Positions 39,169 to 48,045 are shown, counted from the first letter of the stretch. The stretch: DNA of 64,000 bases from Sipunculus nudus (GCA_026874595.1 CM049316.1:78833676-78897675); one strand, 5' to 3'. Made by a program: numbers and translations. Notes: generated from the letters alone by a model not told the origin.

Positions 39169-39966
39169 ATGTCTGACATACAAGGGGTTACACTTGGTAC
39201 AGCAGGGTACCACGCGGACGATATGTCATTACCAAATGAAGACGTTCCTCGTTCTGATGAGGAAGGCGGGTCGGGAGAAAGGGAAGAGAACAACAATCCC
39301 CGGGACGGTGTCGCCGATGACCCTTGTGGCTGGCCTGTACTGGGATCCGGAGATGAGGATGACAGTGGGGGAGAACTACAAGAAAACGAGGAGGATTCGT
39401 CGTCGTCGTCGTCGTCGTCTGACATGGACGATGAAGAGATGATTATGCGTTACGAAAAGTGCATGTCGGAAGCCGATGGGAATATTGCAACATTTTTCGA
39501 GACGCACGGCCGTCAGATGTCTCTGTGGAGATACTTGGACGTAATCGATCTCTCTCTGTCGAGCACAATGGCAAAAGACATGTGGTCGATATGTTCAGCT
39601 ATTGCAGAGAGGTTACCCGAAGAGCCAGGTGAAGAAGGGCAGGTCACAACATTTGAACCAGGAATCCTGATTTGGGTGGCATTCTGTCAAATGTGGTGCC
39701 AGCATTGCTTCCAGTTGATGCGGAGAGTGGTTGCGACGTCAGGGATTGGCGCGAATTTACCTACTCCTTACAGCACACTTGACAATTACGAGGTAGATGA
39801 ATATGTCCGGAACAACGTGACCCCGAGGTCTATTTGCATGGCCCTTTTCCTGGGGCAACGGGAGTGGCGGGGTTGCGGTTGCACATTGTGCAGGAGACTC
39901 GAAACCAGTCTGCCGCTTCTGCAGGGATTACAAACTGTGGCGAACATTTCTTGTCCGCGCCAGTGA
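39169..39966 (+). CDS. Acidic serine-rich protein, 265 aa, unknown
   Basis: ATG 39169 follows a TATA run by 60 bp. The first 100 residues are acidic and disordered, with an eight-serine run encoded by a TCG repeat (about 39400-39420) flanked by acidic residues, typical of casein kinase 2 substrates and viral regulators. The rest is a helical globular part with Cys clusters (FCQMWCQHC near residues 168-176 and GCGCTLC near 243-249) that may bind zinc. No family recognised. A regulatory or tegument role is plausible from composition only. Confidence 0.75.
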   Translation: MSDIQGVTLGTAGYHADDMSLPNEDVPRSDEEGGSGEREENNNPRDGVADDPCGWPVLGSGDEDDSGGELQENEEDSSSSSSSSDMDDEEMIMRYEKCMSEADGNIATFFETHGRQMSLWRYLDVIDLSLSSTMAKDMWSICSAIAERLPEEPGEEGQVTTFEPGILIWVAFCQMWCQHCFQLMRRVVATSGIGANLPTPYSTLDNYEVDEYVRNNVTPRSICMALFLGQREWRGCGCTLCRRLETSLPLLQGLQTVANISCPRQ

Positions 39967-40141
39967 TTCACGCACAAACATGCGGTGTTCTTTTGTCAGT
40001 ATTTGTCACGGACCACATGTACTATATTGACCCCCATAGCACGTTTTCATGCTTTGTCGACCGGTTCGTGTATTATCACCGATTAGTTGTCTAGCGTAGA
40101 CGTCACGTGTGTGTTCATCGGAAACGTCAACGTCTGTGGCC

Positions 40142-41305
40142 ATGTGTGGAATATTGTCTTGGGTGCTGCGTGTTTGCTTCGCAGTGACTGCTTTCCAGCA
40201 AATGTCCGGCGCCGTCACCTCTTCGGCCATCGACATAACTACGCTTAACACCTCGCAACGTGCGTACGCGGACCTGAAAGGGAACGAACGTTTGAACAGA
40301 CTGCGGTTCTGTGACCCGCGGACGCCGTCCAAATATGTACATTTCGCTCCTCACCCCAGATGCCCCCATGCAGCTGACCATGCACAGGACCACCACGAAA
40401 CCGGGACGGTTATCACTTTCAAGAGGAATATTCAAGCTACCAGGACCGACGCCATGGCCTGCCAGTGGTTCGTATCGTACAGAAAAACGTACACGGGTTG
40501 GTTTGGTCACAAATTTATAACTGACAAATGGGACCGCCCGATTGCGCCTCCCTCGGCAGAAGAGTGTCGGAAATGGCGCTCAACAAGGGACTGCACGATC
40601 GACGGCAAGACGCACATGTTGTATTATGTCAGCATGAGCCACGACGGATACGTCACGTATTCCAGCAACATACCTGTCAGTGTGAAGTATAATTGGTTCG
40701 CGTTCGGGTACGATCCGGAAACGTACACTCACAACTGTATCATGAAAGAAGTGTATGTTGTCGCTTCTCCCCCGTATCAGGTTGTGCACACGTCGCTGGG
40801 CATGGCTCAGAACCTGTCGAGCACGGGAGCCAGATCGTTTGAACTGGGCAGTCACATAACCACTGACGAATGGGTCATCGTTTGGCACAAAGTCGAACCT
40901 ACGATGTCATGCGGTTATGTACTGGCAGAGATACACCATAATGTAACCAAGGTTAAGCTGGGTGACGGCAACGGGCGCTTCTACTTGGTGCTGGAGGACG
41001 CAAAACAAATGCTTACATTTGACCGACAGAAACATATGATACCTAGTCTCAGTGCCATCGATCATCCCTACTGCGTGTCAAAGAGGCTGAGTTCAATGAA
41101 CTACACGGAAATGTATTGGGACACCTATTACGGGATCGTCGCTTGGATACCTGACACTGTTCCCGTTTCTGCAATCGAAAACCACCTCACCCTCCTGAAT
41201 ATCAGTACCAACGCCACAGGGTTCATGTGCGAAAAAGCCCTCATAAGTGGATCGGTCACACCGGGCACTGTACAGCTGTCGCGAACTGTCAACCATCCGG
41301 CGTAA
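40142..41305 (+). CDS. Secreted or envelope glycoprotein, 387 aa, without C-terminal membrane anchor
   Basis: From ATG 40142 (a GTG upstream is unnecessary) the protein begins with a hydrophobic leader (LSWVLRVCFAVTAF) ending before SGAVTSS, a likely signal peptide. About seven N-glycosylation sequons follow (for example NTS, NLS, NVT, NYT, NIS, NAT), with paired cysteines (RFCDP, PRCPH, ACQW, EEC, DCT, HNC, SCG, YCVS, MCEK). The beta-rich pattern, with an early CDP ... hPRCP motif, looks like the ectodomain of a viral envelope glycoprotein. No transmembrane segment precedes the TAA, so it is either secreted, spliced to an anchor exon, or truncated. Its last 178 bp overlap the opposite-strand gene ending at 41128. 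Confidence 0.75.
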   Translation: MCGILSWVLRVCFAVTAFQQMSGAVTSSAIDITTLNTSQRAYADLKGNERLNRLRFCDPRTPSKYVHFAPHPRCPHAADHAQDHHETGTVITFKRNIQATRTDAMACQWFVSYRKTYTGWFGHKFITDKWDRPIAPPSAEECRKWRSTRDCTIDGKTHMLYYVSMSHDGYVTYSSNIPVSVKYNWFAFGYDPETYTHNCIMKEVYVVASPPYQVVHTSLGMAQNLSSTGARSFELGSHITTDEWVIVWHKVEPTMSCGYVLAEIHHNVTKVKLGDGNGRFYLVLEDAKQMLTFDRQKHMIPSLSAIDHPYCVSKRLSSMNYTEMYWDTYYGIVAWIPDTVPVSAIENHLTLLNISTNATGFMCEKALISGSVTPGTVQLSRTVNHPA

Positions 41306-42294
41306 AGCGCGATCTGCTGGGATAATGTATCATGCACGTCCGGACAAATTGAAACGTTAGCGCACCATGTTAGAATGACGTCTATGTCATCCACCTGGTC
41401 AAACATTCTGCTCAGCATGGGGAGGCTAACTGAGGTCTGCACTCGGAAGATTTTGTCCTCGATCCCGCACTTGTACGTCCCCGTGCTCGCCGGGTCCATC
41501 TGCCGTTCTGAAAACACCTGTCCGTAATTGTGCATGTGAGATAACAGCATTACGGCCACGGATCGCCTCCTGCCTTCCTCTGTTGCAGGTACAGCCGGTT
41601 CCCAATGGCAGATGAGTCGCATGCAGGTGTGTTCAGGTGTTAAGGCTTGCATTTCTGCAGACGTGGTTTGGTCTTCCGGGGCAGGATTAGCATCGTAAAA
41701 CTGGTTCAGTACGCTTCGTAAATTCACTGCTGCGGACACGGTCTCTCCGGGAATGGCACTCATTTCACTTTCGGCGGTTTGCGCACCTGCCTCTGTACCA
41801 GGTAGTTTTTCAAGCGCTTTCAAGGAACGGGCGTGGATAAGCCACTCGTTGAACATGCACGTGACGCTTGACAAAATGAAATGTACAGGCACGGTTACTC
41901 TGTCCAGCGTGTCATTGGGACCGTTATCGTTGTCAATGAACAAGATGTCCAGCCAATCTGTCAGCTCCACTGAAGAACCGGGCTCCCTGCTATACGATAC
42001 AAGGTCTGGCCGTGGCATGTCCAGTTCTATGACCGTGCCTCCCACTAATGTATCGTAGAACATGTTCCCTGGTTTGATTTCTGTGTAGCGGTTATGCCAT
42101 CTGTGATCACGGGCTGACATGTAATGGGTCACCAAGCGTATCCAAAAAACTTCGTCAACGCGACGGTGGTGTAGGTACAGAAACATGGACGCCGGGGCTC
42201 CAGCGGCTGTTCTCCATATCGGTTCATAGCAATCCTCAAATGGCCTGGTCACTGCTGGTCCGGTATGTGGATCACATAGGTCTTTTGCAGCCAT
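41128..42294 (-). CDS. Unknown protein, 388 aa
   Basis: ATG 42294 to stop 41128, overlapping the glycoprotein gene tail to tail by 178 bp. Globular, with mid-protein hydrophobic strands (HFILSSVTCMFNEWLI) and an acidic Thr/Glu linker near residues 180-215. No motif recognised. It is the first minus-strand gene upstream of the putative terminase exon 1, a position where betaherpesviruses keep capsid-vertex and tegument genes, but I see no sequence support for that. Confidence 0.7.
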   Translation of the reverse strand: MAAKDLCDPHTGPAVTRPFEDCYEPIWRTAAGAPASMFLYLHHRRVDEVFWIRLVTHYMSARDHRWHNRYTEIKPGNMFYDTLVGGTVIELDMPRPDLVSYSREPGSSVELTDWLDILFIDNDNGPNDTLDRVTVPVHFILSSVTCMFNEWLIHARSLKALEKLPGTEAGAQTAESEMSAIPGETVSAAVNLRSVLNQFYDANPAPEDQTTSAEMQALTPEHTCMRLICHWEPAVPATEEGRRRSVAVMLLSHMHNYGQVFSERQMDPASTGTYKCGIEDKIFRVQTSVSLPMLSRMFDQVDDIDVILTWCANVSICPDVHDTLSQQIALYAGWLTVRDSCTVPGVTDPLMRAFSHMNPVALVLIFRRVRWFSIAETGTVSGIQATIP

Positions 42295-42493
42295 GGTTGT
42301 TTGAGGTTTTCATCGGTGGGGGGCTTTCCCGAACGGGTTTTTACTAAGGGATCCCCCAACGGGTGACGGGTTACCACCGCATGAAATGAACTATATGTTA
42401 TTTGCGGTGGTGGTAGCTTATTCAGTAATGTCAACTAAACGGTAAAACGTAACGAGTATGTCTCGCAGACGTTTCCGCTGAAGTAGTCCAAAT

Positions 42494-43261
42494 ATGGATA
42501 GGGTACCTTTGGAGGAATGTATGCCACTAGATGTCAGGAGGCAGCTTGAACTGCAACGAGGCGCGGGTTTTCTTCGGCTAGACAAGAAACGGTCGCCCAC
42601 CGTCCCTGATGTGGCTGAAACGCTCAATAACGTGGACGGAAAGATTCTATCCAGTGTGTTGTTACCTTCGTTGAGCTTACACAGCGATGAAAGTATCTGC
42701 ACTTTTTTATTTGGAAGTCCTGGAATCCCTGACGCTTTGCATGCAGACCAGGAATGCCTGCGTTTGTACAACTACATCTGCATCCGTTTGGCGGCTGTAT
42801 ATTTCGTGAGACGATTTCTAATGTCAAAAGAGGTCCCGCACAGCCATACATTCATGATCAGTTGTACGAGGTTTTCGTGTTTGATCGAAGGTTTACGCGA
42901 CCTGTACTACCTGAAATATTCCGAGGTACAGCGGTTGGTGGATGCAATCGATAAGGCGAATGAAGATATGCGAGCTGCGAGAGGAGAGGTCGACGTATGC
43001 ACTGTAACTATGCGCGACCGTTGGATGGTGTCTGCATACGCTGCTTTCGGGTGTTTCATGAGGCTGGTTGCAGAAGCGTGCCGTTTCCATTGCAAACCCA
43101 CACCTGTGTCACTCGGCCATTCTAACACGGCGCGCCGTGTCCTGAACAGCTGTGAAGACTCAGCTTTCATGTTGTCTGAAGACGGAACTACTGTCCTGAG
43201 TCACCTGCTTTTGCATGTTCCCCATTTGACACTAAATGAACTAGCTGTGTGACGCCTACAG
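42494..43261 (+). CDS. 252-aa ORF, possible first exon of terminase
   Basis: ATG 42494 is open to TGA 43250-43252. Three codons later, in the same reading phase, stands CTACAG|GTAAGC (donor GT at 43262), a near-perfect splice donor. The terminase exon at 44934 begins in phase 0 after a strong acceptor. If the pair were spliced, the product would be about 686 residues, the usual length of herpesvirus terminase ATPases, and the intron would enclose exactly the two minus-strand genes. Against this, no P-loop (GKT/GKS) is present and the TGA interrupts the frame. The alternative is an independent gene: a helical protein with a hydrophobic middle (YNYICIRLAAVYFVRRFL) and scattered cysteines. Confidence 0.6.
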
Positions 43262-43359
43262 GTAAGCTTTTAAAGGTTTTCACGTAGCTTCCACGGTGAA
43301 AGTTTACAAAATGGAAACAGGGGACTTAGAGTAACTGTGGATTATAGACACAGGTGGCT

Positions 43360-44454
43360 TCATAAACGCTGGTGATGTGGTATGCAGGGCTTGGGTAGCA
43401 TCGGCGTAAAATACCTGTATTTTGGACACCTGGATACATTCATACCGGTCACTGGGTCATAAGCAGTGTACGTGATGTGGTTACACCCGCCGCCTTCGAC
43501 GTCCTGCTTGGTGACCTGTCCAGCCACACCTGCTAAAAGCTGGCTGGACGTTGACGCCAGATGGTCGTAGATCCACATGGCATTCCTTTGTTTGCCCCGG
43601 TTCATGTCTGATACTGCATGTCTCATATGTGTGGCGAGGTATTTTTTCAATTCATCGATTGTCCGGGATCCCCTGGTCGAGTCCTTTTCCGACGAAGTGA
43701 GAGATTCCACTGCAGAGCACCATGCGCGGGAGCATTCACCGTACGACGGACGAAGGTTGGGTGACAGCCGAGACAGGGCCTTGTAACACTCGTATTTCAC
43801 ATGTTTCGTGTCGTCTTGGGATGGGTGTGACACTTTGCTTGACACGTAATCGTGCAGAAGCGCGTCAGTCTCGGTGTATCGACTGAACAGGAGCTGATCA
43901 ACAAGTGAAAAGTTGTACACCGTGACGGGTCGGGCTATTACCGCCATAACGAATTCCGGACGTGGCTCTACCCTTAGGAGTTCGTCACGGTCGGCTGACT
44001 GTTGTTTTTCCCAGGTGTACGTCGCCATGTGGTCTTGTTGAAAAACATGGGTCGCACATGTTTGGCCGTTCCCGTCACCTGTAGATATGACCGGTGCGTC
44101 ATTCTCTGTCCCGTGCCGGGGAAACTCGTCCTCACGCGGACACGTTTCATATATCTTGGCTCCGCTCGGCATCCCTGATGCCACACACACCATATCACCG
44201 TCTGCCGTCATCTCCACGCCAGGGCAAGGGTCGCTACCGCTGTCCGGGTGCTGGTCCCCTGTTTTGAAACAGGCATGGAGGCGTCCGTGCGTGATGCAGT
44301 GGAACAAAGCCGGGGGAGACCTTGTTTTGGCAACGGTGTTTAACAAAAAAACGTAGTGGTCTGGCGGACGTCTGAAACGGCATCGCGAAGCGTTCGTTGA
44401 GTAACACGGATTGTACCTCTGGGGTCTCCCTTTACTCTTACCTTTTGCTTTCAT
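43360..44454 (-). CDS. Zinc-binding-type protein with C/H motif, 364 aa (UL92-like candidate)
   Basis: ATG 44454 starts a very basic leader (KAKGKSKGRPQR). At residues 50-95 the protein has the series FHC..HGRLHAC...C.G...DGDMVCVASG: Cys and His pairs followed by DG-x-x-C-x-x-(S/T)G. This recalls the zinc-binding core of beta/gammaherpesvirus UL92/ORF31, a part of the late-gene transcription complex, and of large-DNA-virus late factors of the VLTF-2 type. Placement on the reverse strand inside the putative terminase intron is also that of HCMV UL92. The remaining 250 residues are longer than in those relatives. Motif visible; identity is inference. Confidence 0.65.
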   Translation of the reverse strand: MKAKGKSKGRPQRYNPCYSTNASRCRFRRPPDHYVFLLNTVAKTRSPPALFHCITHGRLHACFKTGDQHPDSGSDPCPGVEMTADGDMVCVASGMPSGAKIYETCPREDEFPRHGTENDAPVISTGDGNGQTCATHVFQQDHMATYTWEKQQSADRDELLRVEPRPEFVMAVIARPVTVYNFSLVDQLLFSRYTETDALLHDYVSSKVSHPSQDDTKHVKYECYKALSRLSPNLRPSYGECSRAWCSAVESLTSSEKDSTRGSRTIDELKKYLATHMRHAVSDMNRGKQRNAMWIYDHLASTSSQLLAGVAGQVTKQDVEGGGCNHITYTAYDPVTGMNVSRCPKYRYFTPMLPKPCIPHHQRL

Positions 44455-44560
44455 GAGTGGGGTACCCTGTCATATATGTTGCCATAAAATACCTAAAATG
44501 TGTATGATCATTTATGTTCTCAGCTGATTGGCACCCCAGAGGTGCGATAGGTTTTTGTTG

Positions 44561-44812
44561 TCAGATGCGGTCACTGTGAGTGGTGCATATATCGTAGTAA
44601 GCAGACATCACAAGGGAGGATAACGCTTTTAAGACGACGTCACATCTTCTCGTATCACACGTTCCCTCATCCCGAACATGCTCGTGTACCATAAAGCAGT
44701 TCTCGTGTAACCGGTCTATTATCTGTTGTGGCGTGCTCACGAGCAGTGCTTGTTCCCAGCTACTCACCAAGTCCTCTAACTCGTCTAAAGTGTGTTCGGT
44801 GCCTTGAGCCAT
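44561..44812 (-). CDS. Small helical protein, 83 aa
   Basis: First ATG at 44812 (the open frame extends to a GTG at 44857). Acidic, amphipathic helices (LDELEDLVSSWEQALL; QIIDRLHENC) and a CDTRRC pair near the middle. No family recognised. It lies immediately before the terminase exon, on the reverse strand within the presumed intron, where HCMV has the small UL91 gene. A small terminase or late-transcription partner is possible by position only. Confidence 0.5.
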   Translation of the reverse strand: MAQGTEHTLDELEDLVSSWEQALLVSTPQQIIDRLHENCFMVHEHVRDEGTCDTRRCDVVLKALSSLVMSAYYDICTTHSDRI

Positions 44813-44933
44813 CCACCCTCCCTTTTGAATATGTGTCTGATGAATCTGCGCACTCACGTGCTTTTATATTGTTGTGTCGCCACCATGGCCTTTTTTTATA
44901 ATCAGTGACGTGTTCTTTCCTCGTTCGTTTCAG

Positions 44934-46226
44934 GCTGGCAGGGGTCACACGTACGACATCGTGTATGTTGACGAAGCTGGATTTGTGAAAACGTTGACAC
45001 ACCTGTTGCCTTATGTGAACCGCAGAGGGACCAAGTTGGTGCTCACATCTTCGATGAACACGTCGGCTGAGAATACATGCGCCTTACTGAAGTTGGAACG
45101 GACAGGAGTTGCTTACTACCGCGTGTGCTTCAGCTGTCCTGCAGACGTTCCACGCGTTGCCGAGTCGCCGGAAGCCATAGCGTGTCACCACTACGTCATG
45201 TCACTGCCGCCTAACATCACGACGGACGTTGTACAAAAGACGGTTATGAACACGTTGGAACCTCACAGCTACGAAACAGAAAATATGGGCGTTAGTCTGG
45301 GGCGCGGCGACGGGCAGCCGGATGGGCAGAATTCGGGGGATGAGGTTGGGCTTTTTTCACGATCTGTCCTGCAAGAAATGAAAGACGGTTTGAATGACTT
45401 GGATACATTCAACAATGTCGATTGTTTGGGTGATACATTGTTTGTGTACGTGGACCCAGCTTACACCACCAACGTGTCGGTGTCTGCTTCAGGAATAGCT
45501 TGCGTGTGTCGTTACACACCTGGCGCTCCGCCGTCCGGTCGTGTTTGCCGCAGGGTCCCCTCAAACAAAACCAGGCGCATGGCGGTCGTCCTCGGATTGG
45601 ACGAGGTGCGTTTGATAGAACACAGCGTACCAGCGGAAGTTTTCATTGGGCTGGCGGTTTTGCGCCTGCTGCAGCGTGTTGTGAATATGCACGCGTGCCC
45701 GCTGACATACTCGTCCCGTTTCAAGACTGCTGTTGTCGCTGTGGAAAGCAATAGCAACGAACACCTGGCCGTGCAGATTTGTCATTTCATACACAACGCC
45801 GCCAAAAAAATGGCCGGTCCGGTTCGGTCGCTGTCGTTTCAATTCACCCACAAGTGGAGGACAGAGAAGGATGCCAAGACGGTTGGGCTCCAATCCGTGC
45901 GGGATTTCGGGACAGCCGAGGTTGCGGGTTTCTTCCTGGACAAACAGAAAAAAACTTTAGTGTCCCTCTTTCAAAGTGCATTCAACAGTCGCATCGTGCG
46001 TTTGTCAATGAGCCTCGCCAGCTCGGCACTTGAGCATGCCGGGTTGGACGCTAGAAATTTGATCACGGAGCAGCTGTCGAAATTCCGGCCGGACCGAAAG
46101 CCCCACGATCATACACAGGATGACGTGGCCCTTTCCCTGATACTGGCATACAACCTGTTGCTAAACGAGAGAAACGAAAACTTTAACGTACATGAGTTGG
46201 CACCGTTGCACACGTCCATTATTTAG
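44934..46226 (+). CDS. Terminase large subunit, second exon (ATPase Walker B plus nuclease domain), 430 aa
   Basis: The reading frame is open further upstream, but the exon should start after the acceptor TTTCAG at 44933. It opens with GRGHTYDIVYVDEAGF, the terminase Walker B with catalytic Glu, then a strand ending LVLTSSMN (coupling motif). The RNase H-like nuclease follows: YVDPAYTTN (first Asp), VAVESNS (Glu) and HTQDDVALS (final Asp pair), a full acidic set. The protein cuts and pumps concatemeric DNA into capsids. AATAAA follows at 46249. Among herpesviruses this is the best conserved gene. The Walker A exon is not identified with certainty: no GKT/GKS-containing exon on the plus strand precedes it in the window apart from the unrelated NTPase at 2908. 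Confidence 0.92.
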   Translation, partial: AGRGHTYDIVYVDEAGFVKTLTHLLPYVNRRGTKLVLTSSMNTSAENTCALLKLERTGVAYYRVCFSCPADVPRVAESPEAIACHHYVMSLPPNITTDVVQKTVMNTLEPHSYETENMGVSLGRGDGQPDGQNSGDEVGLFSRSVLQEMKDGLNDLDTFNNVDCLGDTLFVYVDPAYTTNVSVSASGIACVCRYTPGAPPSGRVCRRVPSNKTRRMAVVLGLDEVRLIEHSVPAEVFIGLAVLRLLQRVVNMHACPLTYSSRFKTAVVAVESNSNEHLAVQICHFIHNAAKKMAGPVRSLSFQFTHKWRTEKDAKTVGLQSVRDFGTAEVAGFFLDKQKKTLVSLFQSAFNSRIVRLSMSLASSALEHAGLDARNLITEQLSKFRPDRKPHDHTQDDVALSLILAYNLLLNERNENFNVHELAPLHTSII

Positions 46227-46248
46227 GATGCACGATGTTTTCCCCTTA

Positions 46249-46254
46249 AATAAA
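46249..46254 (+). terminator. Polyadenylation signal of the terminase gene
   Basis: AATAAA, 22 bp after the stop codon. Confidence 0.6.
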
Positions 46255-46319
46255 AGGGGCACATGTCCTAAAATGGTACGCACTGCGTGTTATGTTCGGA
46301 AAATCTGACACGTGCCCGT

Positions 46320-46619
46320 ATGTATCAACAGACTGCCGATGGGTCGGGTAATGATGCGTCACGCGCGACTCAGCAGCAGTCATCGCCCGCAACCGATCTG
46401 GTGTACTTCCAGACCGTGACACCGAGAGAGCTACTGGACACATTTCCACGGACAAAGGATAATCGACCTTGCACCTCACTGTCTGCTCTCCAACATTTTG
46501 TTGTGACCGGGGTCAGGGCATCTGCCATTCAGAGCGCAAGAGACGGACACTTTTGTGAAGTACACTCCAAAGCTGTGACCAACAATCTACGTCTGCTTCG
46601 GGACTGCACCAGCATTTGA
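46320..46619 (+). CDS. 99-aa ORF, possibly the 5' part of the next gene
   Basis: ATG 46320 (open from a GTG at 46287) to TGA 46619. Polar N-terminus with a Gln/Ser stretch, then a compact alpha/beta-looking segment (LVYFQTVTPRELLDTF; ALQHFVVTGV). The next ORF begins 14 bp later in another frame, and its frame is already open through the last 60 bp of this one with protein-like sequence, so the two may be a single gene broken by a one-base offset, or an overlapping gene pair. No family recognised. Confidence 0.5.
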   Translation: MYQQTADGSGNDASRATQQQSSPATDLVYFQTVTPRELLDTFPRTKDNRPCTSLSALQHFVVTGVRASAIQSARDGHFCEVHSKAVTNNLRLLRDCTSI

Positions 46620-46632
46620 GGTCAGGAAAGGC

Positions 46633-47814
46633 ATGTTTGAGAATCACGCTGCAGGGAAGGGAAGTGAACGGCCGCCCGCACTTCGGGACGTCGTGCAGGC
46701 TCACGTGCAATATGAAAACCCCAAACATTCTTTGGATTTCAGGTTATTGGGGGAACATGTATGTCCGTCTGTTTCTGATCCCAATACACCCGCCTGCGTC
46801 AACATCGGCAGCTGCGCAGGTATCAAACGGGTTAGCCTATCTTCGCTGTACAAAGTATTACGGGTGCTGGACGGGTCGGGGACATGGTATCTGAAATTAA
46901 TGAGTCAGGCTGCTGGTGGACTCGTGTCCATCGTGAGACGCCCCGGGTCGGAAACAGAGCCAGACTGCGACATGACGTATCACAAGGTGAATACCGAGTA
47001 CATCCAGCCGCTGGGTGAAACCAGCGCGGGTGAGATGCCTTGCATGGTCCCCTTACACAGTTTCCTGCGGCATCCGCGCGTCACTCACAGCGACGTCGTT
47101 GATGACAACGAAGACAGTTCCAGTGACTCTGATTGCTCTGTATACTGCACAGATTCCGAAACAGAAAGTGAAAGTGTCGAGGAAGACGCCATATGTTTGG
47201 AACGGGTATCGCAGGACGTGCAGACTACAGCCGGGCCAGTGTATCCTCTGCGTCTTGTGAATTACAAGAAGCGCATGCAGGCGGGATCAGCCGTGAAATA
47301 CGACGGTAGTCTGGTGAACCGTTCAAGGAACATTTTACAGGAAGAAGACAGGGCAGTCGCCGAATTTTGGTCCCGTAATGCTGATTCGAAATGCCAGGAA
47401 AGGACAGGACTGTACGGGCGATCTAAGACCACCTTGCACAGCCTGCTGGCGGCGTCCGATCCGAACCTGCCTTTCAGGAAACTGTGGATGCGCTTTAGGA
47501 GAACGCACATATGGCCTCGGTTCTCCAGCAGCCTCGTTGGTAATGTGGTGCGTGTACTTACGTGGTTTCTGACGAGTGTCTCGAGTCTGGTTCTGCTGTT
47601 TTTTTTGTGCCACGTTCGCCGACTGTATGCATGCAAGGTGTACTTAGTATTTTCGTGTATTTGTACAGCTTTGTTTTTTGTGTGCTTATACGTTTGTGGT
47701 GGCCACAGGTCTATAGACGCGATCTCGTGGTTGCGCCTCCATGTCATCCCGGGAAACTTCACGAGAGACATATACGATGCAGCAACGTTCCTGAAAAGAG
47801 TTGTATTGCATTGA
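46633..47814 (+). CDS. Membrane protein with two C-terminal transmembrane segments, 393 aa
   Basis: ATG 46633 to TGA 47814. The first 300 residues are soluble, with an acidic Ser/Asp/Glu patch near 155-190 (EDSSSDSDCSVYC). Two hydrophobic segments at about 307-326 and 336-355 are separated by a short basic loop (RRLYACK), and a 36-residue tail follows. That suits a tail-inserted hairpin membrane protein of the envelope or nuclear membrane. Location directly after terminase and the C-terminal anchor invite comparison with nuclear egress membrane proteins (UL34 type), which however have one anchor; this is speculative. Confidence 0.75.
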   Translation: MFENHAAGKGSERPPALRDVVQAHVQYENPKHSLDFRLLGEHVCPSVSDPNTPACVNIGSCAGIKRVSLSSLYKVLRVLDGSGTWYLKLMSQAAGGLVSIVRRPGSETEPDCDMTYHKVNTEYIQPLGETSAGEMPCMVPLHSFLRHPRVTHSDVVDDNEDSSSDSDCSVYCTDSETESESVEEDAICLERVSQDVQTTAGPVYPLRLVNYKKRMQAGSAVKYDGSLVNRSRNILQEEDRAVAEFWSRNADSKCQERTGLYGRSKTTLHSLLAASDPNLPFRKLWMRFRRTHIWPRFSSSLVGNVVRVLTWFLTSVSSLVLLFFLCHVRRLYACKVYLVFSCICTALFFVCLYVCGGHRSIDAISWLRLHVIPGNFTRDIYDAATFLKRVVLH

Positions 47815-47884
47815 CAAGGCATGAAAAACATTTTTCTCTCGCTCTATATATATATGAGCAATGTACATGGTGGATTGTAAATGC

Positions 47885-47890
47885 AATAAA
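47885..47890 (+). terminator. Polyadenylation signal after the membrane protein gene
   Basis: AATAAA, 70 bp beyond the stop. Confidence 0.55.
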
Positions 47891-47994
47891 AAATATGGCA
47901 CGCTGTTGTTTGTTTTTATTCGAAAAAGGTGTGTGGTATAGCATTATTGTGTGTGATGGATGTGTCATTCATAGCAGTCTTCTTACGCCAGATA

Positions 47995-48045
47995 GATCAC
48001 GTGATCACGTGATCATGATTCAGTAGCAGATTAGGATGTATAAAA
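47995..48045 (+). promoter_or_regulatory. Double CACGTG palindrome and TATA box
   Basis: A 20-bp perfect palindrome made of two overlapping ATCACGTGAT units (47995-48014) precedes TATAAAA (48039-48045), 78 bp upstream of the ATG at 48123. CACGTG is the E-box core bound by bHLH factors; the clustering suggests a regulated promoter. Confidence 0.6.

Larger units (their letters stand above)
43262..44933 (+). other. Putative terminase intron containing two opposite-strand genes
   Basis: Donor GTAAGC at 43262, pyrimidine-rich acceptor ending TTTCAG at 44933. The 1672-bp interval holds the minus-strand genes 43360-44454 and 44561-44812 completely. A split terminase gene with reverse-strand genes in the intron is an established herpesvirus arrangement (HSV UL15; HCMV UL89 with UL91-UL94). 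The acceptor is convincing, the donor is circumstantial. Confidence 0.5.

Noticed and set aside
38949-39425. 158-codon minus-strand ORF with Asp and Ser runs
   Set aside because: It is the reverse of the TCG-repeat serine run of the 39169 gene and overlaps its promoter.
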